50,006 nucleotides of DNA. Origin: Candidatus Margulisiibacteriota bacterium. GTDB lineage: Bacteria > Margulisbacteria > WOR-1 > O2-12-FULL-45-9 > XYB2-FULL-48-7. Positions 17,441-26,763 of the stretch are shown piece by piece (within the stretch, counting starts at the first letter, position 1; every line of letters begins with the position of its first letter). The notes under the pieces were generated by a model, which made no database searches, was not told the origin of the DNA, and saw nothing but the letters and a program-made list of their open reading frames with translations. The translations under genes and the position numbers were made by a program. The stretch spans positions 1 through 50,006 of the forward strand of contig JAQVPA010000005.1 of assembly GCA_028702315.1 (NCBI GenBank), given 5' to 3'.

Positions 17441-18142
17441 ATGAACAATGTGAAGAGTTACTTCGCGACCTGGTGGACGATCATGGCCCGGCCGATCTAC
17501 TTTTATACTAAATTAAAAGAGGAGAGCTGGAAAGAAAAATCCCTGACATTCCTTTTATATACCGCCTGGCTGATCGCCCTCGCGTTAACGCTGGCGATCT
17601 TCATTATCCAATACATCCCGATCGGTTCGACCCTGGTCGCCGGCATCACCGGGTTGAAAATGTTGATCGTCTCGCCGGTCCTGGTCACCCTTGCTTTTAT
17701 GTTCTTCCTGATCACTTTCTTGATCATGGCCGGCGTTATGACCGCCGCCCTCGGTATACTTTTTGGCCTGGTCGGCTGGCTGACGCATTACGTATATATT
17801 GTATTGGGCGGGAAAGGGAGCCTCAACCGGATGGTCCAGAGCGTACTGTATAGCTGCGCGGCGATGACGGCGATGATCTTGCCGGCGGCCTTTGCCGTTT
17901 TGACCCGTTATAACGCGCTTGATTTTTCACTGTTCCGCGTCGGTTACAATTTTATTTACTTCTTAACGTCACTTTATTTATACGGGCTTTGGGCGGTCGC
18001 CGGGCGCAAGAATTACGACGTGAACAAGACCCGGGCTTTTATCGGCGCGCTGGCCCCCGTAATTATATTATTGATTTTTGGTTTTATTTTTGATAAACTG
18101 GCTCTGTCGAAATTACAATCATGGATAGCACCGTTGAAATAA
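17441..18142 (+). CDS. Yip1-domain-like integral membrane protein
   Basis: 233 aa multi-TM, WWTIMARPIYFYTKL N-terminus, GLVGWLTHYVYIVLGGKGSLNRMVQSVLYS. Confidence 0.6.
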   Translation: MNNVKSYFATWWTIMARPIYFYTKLKEESWKEKSLTFLLYTAWLIALALTLAIFIIQYIPIGSTLVAGITGLKMLIVSPVLVTLAFMFFLITFLIMAGVMTAALGILFGLVGWLTHYVYIVLGGKGSLNRMVQSVLYSCAAMTAMILPAAFAVLTRYNALDFSLFRVGYNFIYFLTSLYLYGLWAVAGRKNYDVNKTRAFIGALAPVIILLIFGFIFDKLALSKLQSWIAPLK

Positions 18143-18699
18143 GATGGCACGGACGCGGCGGACAGGGGGCTAAAACAGCCGCTCTGCTCCTCGGCGAGGC
18201 GGCTCTGTCGCTCGGTAAGAATATTCAGGCCTTCCCTGAATACGGCCCCGAGCGGATGGGGGCGCCGGTCGCTTCTTTCAACCGGATCTCTTCGGAACCG
18301 ATCACCATCCATTGTTCGATCACCAATCCAAGCATCGTGATCGTCCTTGACCCGACCTTGATGGACTCGGTCGATGTCACGGCCGGTCTGCCGGATAACG
18401 GGGTCATCATCGTTAACACGAAACTTTGCCCTGCCGATGTGCGTAAGCAGTTGAAGCTCAAGGGAGGCAAAGTCTTTACTGTCGATGCTTCGGGTATTTC
18501 CAAAGAATTAATCGGGCGCGAAATCCCGAACACGCCGATGATGGGGGCGCTGGTCAAGGCGACCGGGCTGTTTGATATCGAATCGATGCTGAAAGATACG
18601 GAAGCGAAATTAAAAAAGAAATTTGCCGCCAAGCCGGAGATCGTCCAGGGTAACGTTGACGCGATCCGGCGGGCTTATAAAGAGGTAATAGGAGAATGA
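18121..18699 (+). CDS. porC: Pyruvate:ferredoxin oxidoreductase, gamma subunit
   Basis: VEIRWHGRGGQGAKTAALLLGEAALSLGKNIQAFPEYGPERMGAPVASFNRIS. Confidence 0.92.
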   Translation: MDSTVEIRWHGRGGQGAKTAALLLGEAALSLGKNIQAFPEYGPERMGAPVASFNRISSEPITIHCSITNPSIVIVLDPTLMDSVDVTAGLPDNGVIIVNTKLCPADVRKQLKLKGGKVFTVDASGISKELIGREIPNTPMMGALVKATGLFDIESMLKDTEAKLKKKFAAKPEIVQGNVDAIRRAYKEVIGE

Positions 18700-19004
18700 G
18701 CGAAAAGCCAGGTTGGAAAAGTTTGCCGGAAGGCGATGTCGTCAAAGCCGGGACTGCCGCGGAGTTCAAAACGGGTGACTGGCGGAGCGAACGGCCGGTT
18801 TGGTTCCCCGAACGCTGCATTCATTGTTTGTTCTGCTGGATCTCGTGCCCCGATTCATCCATTATCGTCAAGGACCAAAAGATGACCGGGATCGATTACG
18901 ACCACTGTAAAGGTTGCGGTATTTGCGCGAAAGAATGCCCGGTCAAACCGCAAAAAGCCCTGGAAATGAAACCGGAGAGAGGCGAGGAAACATGTCAAAA
19001 ATAG
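18696..19004 (+). CDS. porD: Pyruvate:ferredoxin oxidoreductase, delta (2x[4Fe-4S]) subunit
   Basis: FPERCIHCLFCWISCPDSSI...IDYDHCKGCGICAKECPVKPQKALEM. Confidence 0.92.
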   Translation: MSEKPGWKSLPEGDVVKAGTAAEFKTGDWRSERPVWFPERCIHCLFCWISCPDSSIIVKDQKMTGIDYDHCKGCGICAKECPVKPQKALEMKPERGEETCQK

Positions 19005-20164
19005 TCGCTAAGACCGGCAATGAAGCGATGGCCGAAGCGATGCGCCAGATCAACCCTGACGTTGTTGCCGCTTACCCGATCACGCCGGCGACCGAGATCG
19101 TCATGATCTTTGCTAAATATGTGGCCGACGGGCTGGTCGACACTAATTTTGTCGCGGTCGAGTCCGAGCATTCGGCGATGTCGGCCTGCGTCGGGGCTTC
19201 AGCCGCCGGCGTCCGCGTCATGACCGGGACCTCTTCCCAAGGCCTTTGTTTAATGTACGAAATATTGCCGATCGCGGCGGCCCTGCGGCTGCCGATCGTG
19301 ATGTGCGACGTTAACCGGGCGATCTCCGGCCCGATCAATATCCACTGCGACCATTCCGACACGATGGCGGCCAGGGATTTTGGCTGGCTGCAGATCTTTT
19401 CCGAAAATTCCCAAGAAGCGTATGACAGCTTGATCCAGGCGATCCGGATCGCCGAAGATCCGCGGGTTCACTTGCCGACGATGGTGACGACCGACGGCTT
19501 TATTATCAGCCATTGCCTCGATAAGATCGAGATACTGGATGATAAGGATGTGACCGCTTTTATCGGCCAGGACCGCAAAGCGAACAACCGCTTGCTCGAT
19601 CTTAAAAATCCGACTTCGGTCGGCCTGCTTGACCTGCAGGATTACTATTTTGAACACCGCGTCCCGGTCGCCCAGGCGATGAAAGATTCCAAAAAAGTCA
19701 TCCTCGAAGTGGCCGATGAGTTTGCCAAGAAGTTCGGCCGCAAATACGGTTTGATCGAAGAGTATAAATTGGCTGACGCGGAAGTGGCGATCGTGGCGCT
19801 CGGTTCGACCTGCGGCACCGCCAAAGTCGTGATCGATGAGCTGCGGGCCAAGGGAGTGAAAGCCGGGATGCTCAAGATCCGGGTTTTCCGTCCTTTCCCG
19901 GCCGAAGAGATCGTCAAAGCGCTGTCAAATGTCAAAGCACTGGCGGTCCTTGACCGGTCCGATACTTGGTCGGCGCAAGGCGGGCAAGTCTTTACCGAGA
20001 TCCGCTCGGCGTTCTACGAAGCGGCGAAAAAACCCAAAATAACTAACTTTATTTACGGCCTTGGTGGCCGCGAGATCGACCTGCCGCAATTGCACACTGT
20101 TTTTGAATCATTGAAGAATATTGATAAGCAGCCAGTCGTCCAGTATTTAGGAGTGAGAGAATAA
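18992..20164 (+). CDS. porA: Pyruvate:ferredoxin oxidoreductase, alpha subunit
   Basis: Start at MSKIVAKTGNEAMAEAMRQINPDVVAAYPITPATEIV; GPINIHCDHSDTMAARDFGWLQIF. ORF track start (18914) is upstream within porD. Confidence 0.93.
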   Translation: MSKIVAKTGNEAMAEAMRQINPDVVAAYPITPATEIVMIFAKYVADGLVDTNFVAVESEHSAMSACVGASAAGVRVMTGTSSQGLCLMYEILPIAAALRLPIVMCDVNRAISGPINIHCDHSDTMAARDFGWLQIFSENSQEAYDSLIQAIRIAEDPRVHLPTMVTTDGFIISHCLDKIEILDDKDVTAFIGQDRKANNRLLDLKNPTSVGLLDLQDYYFEHRVPVAQAMKDSKKVILEVADEFAKKFGRKYGLIEEYKLADAEVAIVALGSTCGTAKVVIDELRAKGVKAGMLKIRVFRPFPAEEIVKALSNVKALAVLDRSDTWSAQGGQVFTEIRSAFYEAAKKPKITNFIYGLGGREIDLPQLHTVFESLKNIDKQPVVQYLGVRE

Positions 20165-20165
20165 C

Positions 20166-21086
20166 ATGGCTAGTTTAAAGGAATTATCGACTCGTAAAGA
20201 CCCGCTGACCGGCGGGCATAGGATGTGTCCCGGTTGCGGCGCGCCGATCGTCGTCCGGCAGATCCTGATGGCGAGCAAAGACCCTGTAGTGGTCGTTTCG
20301 GCGACCGGTTGCCTTGAAGTCTCGACCACGATTTTCCCCTATAGCGCTTGGACCGTCCCATTTCTCCACAACGCGTTTGAAAATGCCGGCGCGACAATGT
20401 CTGGCGTGGAAGCCGCGTACCAGAACCTGAAAAAGAAGGGGAAGATGACTGAGCATGTCAATTTTGTCGCGTTTGGCGGCGACGGCGGCACTTATGACAT
20501 CGGCCTGCAGTCGCTCTCCGGCGCGATGGAACGCGGCCACGACATGCTCTATGTCTGTTACAACAACGAAGCTTATATGAATACCGGCGTCCAGCGCTCC
20601 GGCGCCACGCCGATGGGAGCCAACACGACGACCGAACCAGCCGGTAAAGTCCTGCAGGGAAAGCGCGAATGGCGTAAAGACTTGACGGAGATCATGGTCG
20701 CCCACAGTATCCCTTATGTTGCCCAGGGAATTATCGGTAATTGGTCTGACTTGACGAGAAAAGCGGAGAAAGCTTTCTCGATCCGCGGGCCAAAATTCAT
20801 TAATGTTTTGCAACCGTGCCGTTTGGGGTGGGGATATAAACCGGACAGCACACTGGAATTAGCCCGGCGGGCTTATGAAACTTGTGTCTGGCCGGTCTAC
20901 GAAGTCGAAAACGGGGTTTATAAGATTTCCAAGCCAAAAGAGAAAAAACCTGTGGTAGAATATCTTAAAGGGCAGGACCGGTTCCGGCACCTGTTCAAAC
21001 CAGGCAATGAAAAGTTGATCGCGGATATCCAGGCCGAAGTTGACCGGCGCTGGAACCTATTGTTAGCCAAGGAGGCGACGAAATAA
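20166..21086 (+). CDS. porB: Pyruvate:ferredoxin oxidoreductase, beta (TPP-binding) subunit
   Basis: GGHRMCPGCGAPIVVRQIL...FVAFGGDGGTYDIGLQSLSGAMERGHDMLYVCYNNEAYMNTGVQRS. Confidence 0.95.
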   Translation: MASLKELSTRKDPLTGGHRMCPGCGAPIVVRQILMASKDPVVVVSATGCLEVSTTIFPYSAWTVPFLHNAFENAGATMSGVEAAYQNLKKKGKMTEHVNFVAFGGDGGTYDIGLQSLSGAMERGHDMLYVCYNNEAYMNTGVQRSGATPMGANTTTEPAGKVLQGKREWRKDLTEIMVAHSIPYVAQGIIGNWSDLTRKAEKAFSIRGPKFINVLQPCRLGWGYKPDSTLELARRAYETCVWPVYEVENGVYKISKPKEKKPVVEYLKGQDRFRHLFKPGNEKLIADIQAEVDRRWNLLLAKEATK

Positions 21087-21385
21087 TGAATAAGAAACAA
21101 TTAGCTGGAAAAGTCGGGGACAAAATGGACCTTTCCAAGGCCGAGACCGAGCGGATAATCGACGCGATCCTGGACGAGATCTCCGCCACCTTGATCAAAG
21201 GTGAAAAAGTCCGGTTAGTCGGTTTCGGTAATTTTGTCGTCAGAAAAAGAAAAGGCCGCGTCGGCCGCAACCCCCAGACGGGCGAAAAGATCACCATCGG
21301 CGAATCAAAATCACCGGGTTTTGTGCCGGGGATCAACCTGAAAAAATCCGTTAAAGCCCTGCCTGCCGGCAGGCAGGGGAAATGA
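21086..21385 (+). CDS. HU/IHF family DNA-binding protein with palindrome-encoded C-terminus
   Basis: MNKKQLAGKVGDKMDLSKAETERIIDAILDEISATLIKGEKVRLVGFGNFVVRKRKGRVGRNPQTGEKITI...; ends ALPAGRQGK. Confidence 0.95.
   Translation: MNKKQLAGKVGDKMDLSKAETERIIDAILDEISATLIKGEKVRLVGFGNFVVRKRKGRVGRNPQTGEKITIGESKSPGFVPGINLKKSVKALPAGRQGK
21357..21378. repeat. 22-nt perfect palindrome CCCTGCCTGCCGGCAGGCAGGG inside HU gene end
   Basis: Sequence is its own reverse complement; core recurs at 31904-31923 and degenerate at about 46714-46733. Confidence 0.97.
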
Positions 21386-22905
21386 GCCCGACCGTCAATT
21401 CCCAGAACGAAGAGATATTAAAGCTCCTGACCGTTCTGCCGCTTGATATCCAAAAAGTTTTAAAAGATTCTCCCGACCTGCCTTCTATCGTTGAAGTCGT
21501 GCTTGACCTTGGCCGCCCGGCCGAAGCCCGTTTTGCCAAAAGAACGATGCTCCTGCACGGCACCGTCAACCAGGGCGATATCGATTATGTGACTGCCAGG
21601 ATCGGCTCTTTTTCGGCCGATAACCGCGCCGGGATCGAAGCGACTCTCCACCGCATTTCGGCCATGCGGAACCGGGTTGGCAAGATCATCGGACTAACCT
21701 GCCGCATCGGCCGCGCTATTTATGGGACCAACGATATTATCCAGGATGTCATTGAGTCGGGGAAGAACTTGCTTTTCATGGGGCCGCCGGGGATCGGGAA
21801 GACCACCAAGTTGCGGGAAGCGGCCCGCGTCCTCTCCGATAAATTTAACCGCCGGGTGATCGTCGTTGATACCAGTAATGAAATAGCCGGTGACGGTGAC
21901 ATTCCCCATCCCGGGATCGGCAAGGCGCGGCGGATGCAAGTCGCGGCGCCTGAACTTCAGCATCGGGTGATGATCGAAGCGGTCGAAAACCACATGCCGG
22001 AGGTCATCATTGTCGACGAGATCGGGACCGAAGCGGAGGCGCTGGCCTGCCGCACGATCGCCGAGCGCGGCGTCCAGTTGATCGGGACGGCGCATGGCAA
22101 TACCCTTGATAACATTATCAGCAATCCAACACTTTCTGATTTAGCCGGCGGAATTCAATCAGTGATCCTTGGCGATGAAGAAGCGAAACGGCGGCGGACG
22201 CAAAAGGCTGTCTTGGAACGGAAGGCGCCGCCGACTTTTGAGATCGCGATCGAGATCCGCGAACGGGATACTTTCGCGATCTACCAGGATGTGGCCAAAG
22301 CGGTCGATTCTTTGTTACGAGGGCGGGAGCCGCAACCCGAAGTTCGCGTTAGGACAGCTGGCGGCAAAATCGAGGTTGTGCAGAAGCCAAAAGAGGAGCA
22401 GCCGGAGCCGACGGATAAAGAAATAGCCAAGGCAGCCAAGGAAAAAGATAAAGGGCCGCTCCAGATCTATCCATTCGGAATTAATGCTGGAACGATAGAG
22501 CGGGCGCTTCGGGTCATGCAGCTGCCGGCGGTCGTGGCGAAAGAGATGGACGAGGCCGATGTCGTCCTGACGACCAAATCAAAAGCGCGGCCGGGGACAA
22601 AAGTGATGGTCATGGCCGACGCCCACAACCTGCCGGTTCATGTGATCAAGAAGAACGTTTCGACGCAGATCAACAAGTTCCTCCGCTACTATTTCCGCGC
22701 CGAAGAGAAGGGGACGGCGGAAGAGCAAGCGATGCGCGAAGTCGAAGACGCGATTAGCCAAGTCAGGAATATCAAAAAATCGGTCGATCTTAATCCCCAG
22801 AACGCTTATGTCCGCCGCCTCCAACACCAGAAAGTCGACGCGGCGAAGATGCATTCGGAGTCGGTGGGGGAAGAGCCGAAGCGCCGGTTAAGGATCTATC
22901 CCTAG
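21382..22905 (+). CDS. Ycf45/SpoIIIAA-like AAA ATPase with C-terminal R3H-type region
   Basis: 507 aa; NLLFMGPPGIGKTTKLREAARVLSDKFNRRVIVVDTSNEIAGDGDIPHPGIGKARRM...VIIVDEIGTEAEALACRTIAERGVQLIGTAHG. Confidence 0.88.
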   Translation: MSPTVNSQNEEILKLLTVLPLDIQKVLKDSPDLPSIVEVVLDLGRPAEARFAKRTMLLHGTVNQGDIDYVTARIGSFSADNRAGIEATLHRISAMRNRVGKIIGLTCRIGRAIYGTNDIIQDVIESGKNLLFMGPPGIGKTTKLREAARVLSDKFNRRVIVVDTSNEIAGDGDIPHPGIGKARRMQVAAPELQHRVMIEAVENHMPEVIIVDEIGTEAEALACRTIAERGVQLIGTAHGNTLDNIISNPTLSDLAGGIQSVILGDEEAKRRRTQKAVLERKAPPTFEIAIEIRERDTFAIYQDVAKAVDSLLRGREPQPEVRVRTAGGKIEVVQKPKEEQPEPTDKEIAKAAKEKDKGPLQIYPFGINAGTIERALRVMQLPAVVAKEMDEADVVLTTKSKARPGTKVMVMADAHNLPVHVIKKNVSTQINKFLRYYFRAEEKGTAEEQAMREVEDAISQVRNIKKSVDLNPQNAYVRRLQHQKVDAAKMHSESVGEEPKRRLRIYP

Positions 22906-22934
22906 TATCGATTGATCCTTTCGCACTGTCCGGA

Positions 22935-23516
22935 TCATATTTGATATTTGAATTTATTGCTCAGATCGTTCAAGCTTTTTATTATTCCACAAAACGGCGA
23001 CCTTGATAAATCGAGGTCTTTTCTCGATTTTAATTTTGTTACGCAATCAGCTAGCTTCCCTGAAAAAGACAAAAGAACTCCCTGAAATGTTTTTGTTTGA
23101 TGTCTGTCGCTTAAAATATCATGAGATTGGTCTAAATGAATAGAAAACAAATAATCAGCGATCATCTCTATCTTATCATTGGCCATGGTTACTTTATGGC
23201 TTTGTTCATTATCCGTCGGACTAACAGTGCTTATAACATTGAGCCATCGGCCGGTATGCCGTAAAAGAGTGGAAAGCGTCCCGGCTAGATTGTCTGGCTG
23301 TACGGCCTTAAAATATCTGACCGGATAAACGTCCGTGCTTGAAAATTCATGTGACAATAGCTCAAAAGGGTTGCCGCTAGCGATGATCCGTTGAACTTGA
23401 ACGCCGTGTTTCCCTCCGAGTCGAAGTGTCCCTTTAGGTGAGCGATACAGCCTAGCTCCAGTTTCAATGCTAAATATAGCGCCAGCGAAAATCATGTTTT
23501 CTCCTTCATTTATCAA
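22935..23516 (-). CDS. Hypothetical protein (193 aa)
   Basis: Long ORF with plausible start (MIFAGAIFSIETGARLYRSPKG or the upstream Met); no recognised domain. Confidence 0.5.
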   Translation of the reverse strand: MINEGENMIFAGAIFSIETGARLYRSPKGTLRLGGKHGVQVQRIIASGNPFELLSHEFSSTDVYPVRYFKAVQPDNLAGTLSTLLRHTGRWLNVISTVSPTDNEQSHKVTMANDKIEMIADYLFSIHLDQSHDILSDRHQTKTFQGVLLSFSGKLADCVTKLKSRKDLDLSRSPFCGIIKSLNDLSNKFKYQI

Positions 23517-23644
23517 TGCAAATTGAAGCGCCCCTTGGTGCCACGCTTGTTTCTCTAGTTAATTATCGTCACTTTCTGGCGGAAATTTCGGTTATTTTCT
23601 AGGAATAAATGATAATTAAAAGGGGGAAAAATGACTGCAAATCG

Positions 23645-25243
23645 TTAAAGGCCTGTTGTTCTATATACAAGACGCCTTCTCCAAACCACATCATCCTTGT
23701 TTGGATAATCGGTTCGATAGTGAGCGCCTCTAGATTCGGTCCGGTCGAGCGCTCCTCTGGTTATTAGTTTGGCGACCAGTAGCATGTTCTTGATTTCTAA
23801 TTCTTCAGCTGAAGAGGGGACAAAGTTCAGATGTTTTTCGAGTAGATCGAGCTTTTTCATTGCCGCTTCCAGGCTTTCCTTTGAGCGAACGATGCCAACG
23901 CCGTTCCACAGGGCGGTTTTGATCACGAGCTTATAACGCTGAACTTCGATGGCGCTAAGCCGGGGTGTTAGTAACGGGTAACGCGTAACGGGTAACGCGT
24001 ACGAGGAAGATGACATTAAAAATTTTGCGGCTAAAGCAGCCCGGTGGCCGAAAACAAGCCCTTCAAGTAGGGAATTCGAAGCCAATCGATTGGCGCCATG
24101 GACGCCGGTGGAAGCACATTCGCCGGCGGCGTAAAGTCCGGTGACGTTGGTTTTGCCGTCGATATCGGTCCTAATGCCGCCCATAAAGTAGTGGGCGGCG
24201 GGAGCGACCGGAATGTTATCTTTGGTGATATCGAGGCCGCGCTCCAGGCAGGTCCGATAGATCATTGGGAAACGTTGTTTTATTTTCTCCGGGTTCGACC
24301 CTTTTAATGAAAGAAAGACATGATCGTCATTGGTCTTCTTCATTTCCTCGAAGATCGCCCGGGAAACGATATCCCGCGGCGCGAGTTCGAGGAGATCATG
24401 GTATCTTTCCATGAAGCGTTCCCCGCGATTGTTGAGCAGGATGCCCCCTTCGCCGCGGACCGCTTCGGAGATGAGGAACTGGGGGAGGGCGACCAGGTCT
24501 TCGAATTGTTTGAACTGGACGAGCGAAGTGGGGTGGAACTGGACAAATTCCATGTCGATGACTTCGGCTCCGGCGCGGTAAGCCATGGCGACACCGTCGC
24601 CGGTGGCGAATGATGGATTGGTCGTATAAAGGTAGGTTTGGCAGACGCCGCCGGTCGCGAGCAGGGTCGCTTTGGCAAAATAATTGATCACCGCCCCGCT
24701 TTTAGAATCGAGAACCGTTGCTCCGCTACATCGTTCCTTGTCCATTATCAAGTCGATCCCGATCATCTGCTGGTGGACTTCGACTTTCCCTTCGCTGATA
24801 ACGCGGCGCCCAAGTGTTCGCTCGACCTCCGCCCCGGTCTCGTCGCCGGCGTGGAGTATTCTTCTCCGCTTATGCGCCCCTTCGAGGTTGAGGGCGAATT
24901 CTGTCCCGCCGGCTTCGGTCTCGGCTTTATCAAATTGGGCTCCCATTTCAATCAATTCTTTTACCCTGGGAACGCCTTCGGTGACCAGCACTTCGACCGC
25001 TTTTTCGTCGCAGAGTCCGGCGCCGGCGGCAATGGTGTCTTCAAAGTGGAAGCGGGTGGAGTCGGAGACTTTATCGATCGCGGCGGCGATACCGCCTTGG
25101 GCCTTTTCGGTCGCCGTCTCGCCGATCTTCCCCTTGGTCAAGACGATGACTTTACCGTATTTACTTGCTTCGAGCGCGGCGGAGAGCCCGGCGATGCCGC
25201 CGCCGATGATGAGGAGATCGCAGTTAATAGTTTGTTCGGGCAT
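23645..25243 (-). CDS. nadB: L-aspartate oxidase with repeat-derived linker
   Basis: 532 aa; DLLIIGGGIAGLSAALEASKYGKVIVLTKG, EKAQGGIAAAI, HRRRILHAGDETGAEVERTL-like, AAHYFMGGIRTDIDGKTNVTGLYAAGECASTGVHGANRLASNSLLEGLVFG. Confidence 0.95.
   Translation of the reverse strand: MPEQTINCDLLIIGGGIAGLSAALEASKYGKVIVLTKGKIGETATEKAQGGIAAAIDKVSDSTRFHFEDTIAAGAGLCDEKAVEVLVTEGVPRVKELIEMGAQFDKAETEAGGTEFALNLEGAHKRRRILHAGDETGAEVERTLGRRVISEGKVEVHQQMIGIDLIMDKERCSGATVLDSKSGAVINYFAKATLLATGGVCQTYLYTTNPSFATGDGVAMAYRAGAEVIDMEFVQFHPTSLVQFKQFEDLVALPQFLISEAVRGEGGILLNNRGERFMERYHDLLELAPRDIVSRAIFEEMKKTNDDHVFLSLKGSNPEKIKQRFPMIYRTCLERGLDITKDNIPVAPAAHYFMGGIRTDIDGKTNVTGLYAAGECASTGVHGANRLASNSLLEGLVFGHRAALAAKFLMSSSSYALPVTRYPLLTPRLSAIEVQRYKLVIKTALWNGVGIVRSKESLEAAMKKLDLLEKHLNFVPSSAEELEIKNMLLVAKLITRGALDRTESRGAHYRTDYPNKDDVVWRRRLVYRTTGL
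23971..24002. repeat. Fragment of GTAACGCGTAACGGGTAACGCGTAC repeat family inside nadB
   Basis: taacgcgtaacgggtaacgcgtac (24 nt, 23979-24002) is identical to 4371-4394. Confidence 0.95.
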
Positions 25244-25513
25244 AGGTCAATAGTAGCAAAAGGAGGGAGGGGAATACAAGGGAGGGGAAGTAATTTGTAT
25301 TAGGCAATAGTACTTAGTAGTTAGCGATGCCTTGAGCCCATCTCTAATAAGTTGTTTGCAAAACAGTATGAAATATTTGCTAATAAATAACGATATATAT
25401 AGAGAGAAAGCTCGATTTGCTCTCTGTAACGTTAAACATTAAGGGTGCGTGGCGCGGAGAGCACACTTTCTAATGATTTTGGAGAAATATAAGTATGCAA
25501 AGGAACAAAGATT

Positions 25514-26710
25514 ATGATTCCTAGACCTGCTCCTCTATCCAACGCAAATTACGCGTCTGCATTAATGAAAAGGCCTCCTCTAAGAGAACGAGCCCAAGCA
25601 AAACTGACAACAATGAGGGCGTGTGGCTTTCGATCGCCCTCTACCAGAGAAACGTCTGGATTAATGATTGAGAATGAATATTTAAAAGGGCCTTGTTTTA
25701 TGGTTGGTACAGATGGAGTTGTTAGCCATACCCACACAAGAGGGATTCCATTGTTAGAACTTGATTGGGATGAAAGCGTTCCAAATAAAAAGGGGCAGAT
25801 TCGAGCTTTTATTGAAAGCCTTGGCTATAAAGCTGAGCAGACTCTTATGAGGGCCATAAACAGCACGTTCTTGGATTATGTGTTTACATATGGCTCTGAT
25901 AGACATGGTATTGATCAACATGATTACAGAAATGGCATGAACTGTGATGTTTGGGAAAATGATAGGGCCCTACAAATTAGAGGCAAAAAGCTTGAAGATG
26001 GTTTTGCCGCCTTTCCTGGGGATTTCTTTATAGAAGACTTTATTGATGGTTTAATAGCTGGAGAAGGTTATGACCCACTTGGTTATGCGGCAAAAAGATC
26101 AGCAATAGTTATTTATGATTTAAGCGCCTTTGAAGAAGCTGGGGGAGAGCTGCAAATATTTAAAGATCCTCAAAATAAGAAAGAAGCATTGATAGGAGTA
26201 GTTGTATTTAGATGGGAGCCAAATTATATTGAAAGGGACTTTTACCGTTGCTCTTCGCATGTGGAAAGAATGAGGAATCTGCGTAAATGGTACCAAGACT
26301 GGGATGAAACATCAGAAGGCGGAAGGTATGCTACTTTAAATGACTTAGTTACTGCATATATGAAGCAGATATCACAAAAATCCATGGCAGAAGAAAAGCA
26401 GGGAGATGGATTAGAAAAAGAACGTCAAGAACTTGTTGAATATGAGAAGCTAATTGAAACGAAAGCTTGGGCTATAAATAGTCTGGATAATTTAAATTGC
26501 CAGCTTGATTCAACCCGGGCGGCTATCGATAATTATAATGAGGAGCACTTTGCTCGTGTTGGTTATCAATCTTGGCCGGATTTTGTCATTAGAATCGCCC
26601 GGGCAAACATGTCTGAATTGATTGAGCCATGGTTTATCCAGAGGATGGAATGGATAATTGAAATGGCTGAAAAAATAAAAACCGATAATCCACAAATAAA
26701 ATGGCGATAG
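25514..26710 (+). CDS. Hypothetical protein (398 aa), AT-rich gene
   Basis: Intact long ORF (STFLDYVFTYGSDRHGIDQHDYRNGMNCDVWENDRALQIRGKK...); no recognised family. Confidence 0.6.
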   Translation: MIPRPAPLSNANYASALMKRPPLRERAQAKLTTMRACGFRSPSTRETSGLMIENEYLKGPCFMVGTDGVVSHTHTRGIPLLELDWDESVPNKKGQIRAFIESLGYKAEQTLMRAINSTFLDYVFTYGSDRHGIDQHDYRNGMNCDVWENDRALQIRGKKLEDGFAAFPGDFFIEDFIDGLIAGEGYDPLGYAAKRSAIVIYDLSAFEEAGGELQIFKDPQNKKEALIGVVVFRWEPNYIERDFYRCSSHVERMRNLRKWYQDWDETSEGGRYATLNDLVTAYMKQISQKSMAEEKQGDGLEKERQELVEYEKLIETKAWAINSLDNLNCQLDSTRAAIDNYNEEHFARVGYQSWPDFVIRIARANMSELIEPWFIQRMEWIIEMAEKIKTDNPQIKWR

Positions 26711-26763
26711 TGTTTATTTCAAACATTACCTTGCGCCAGCTACAAGGCATAAGAGGCTTACTA

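Noticed and set aside
18914-18991. ORF track extension of porA into porD (start 18914)
   Set aside because: MRYLRERMPGQTAKSPGNETGERRG is an out-of-frame reading of the porD ferredoxin; porA starts at 18992.
20184-20813. 209-aa minus-strand ORF opposite porB
   Set aside because: porB is a clear TPP-binding subunit; the antisense frame has no recognisable domain.
24098-25303. Plus-strand ORFs opposite nadB (24098..24307, 24320..24613, 24638..25303)
   Set aside because: nadB is strongly supported on the minus strand.
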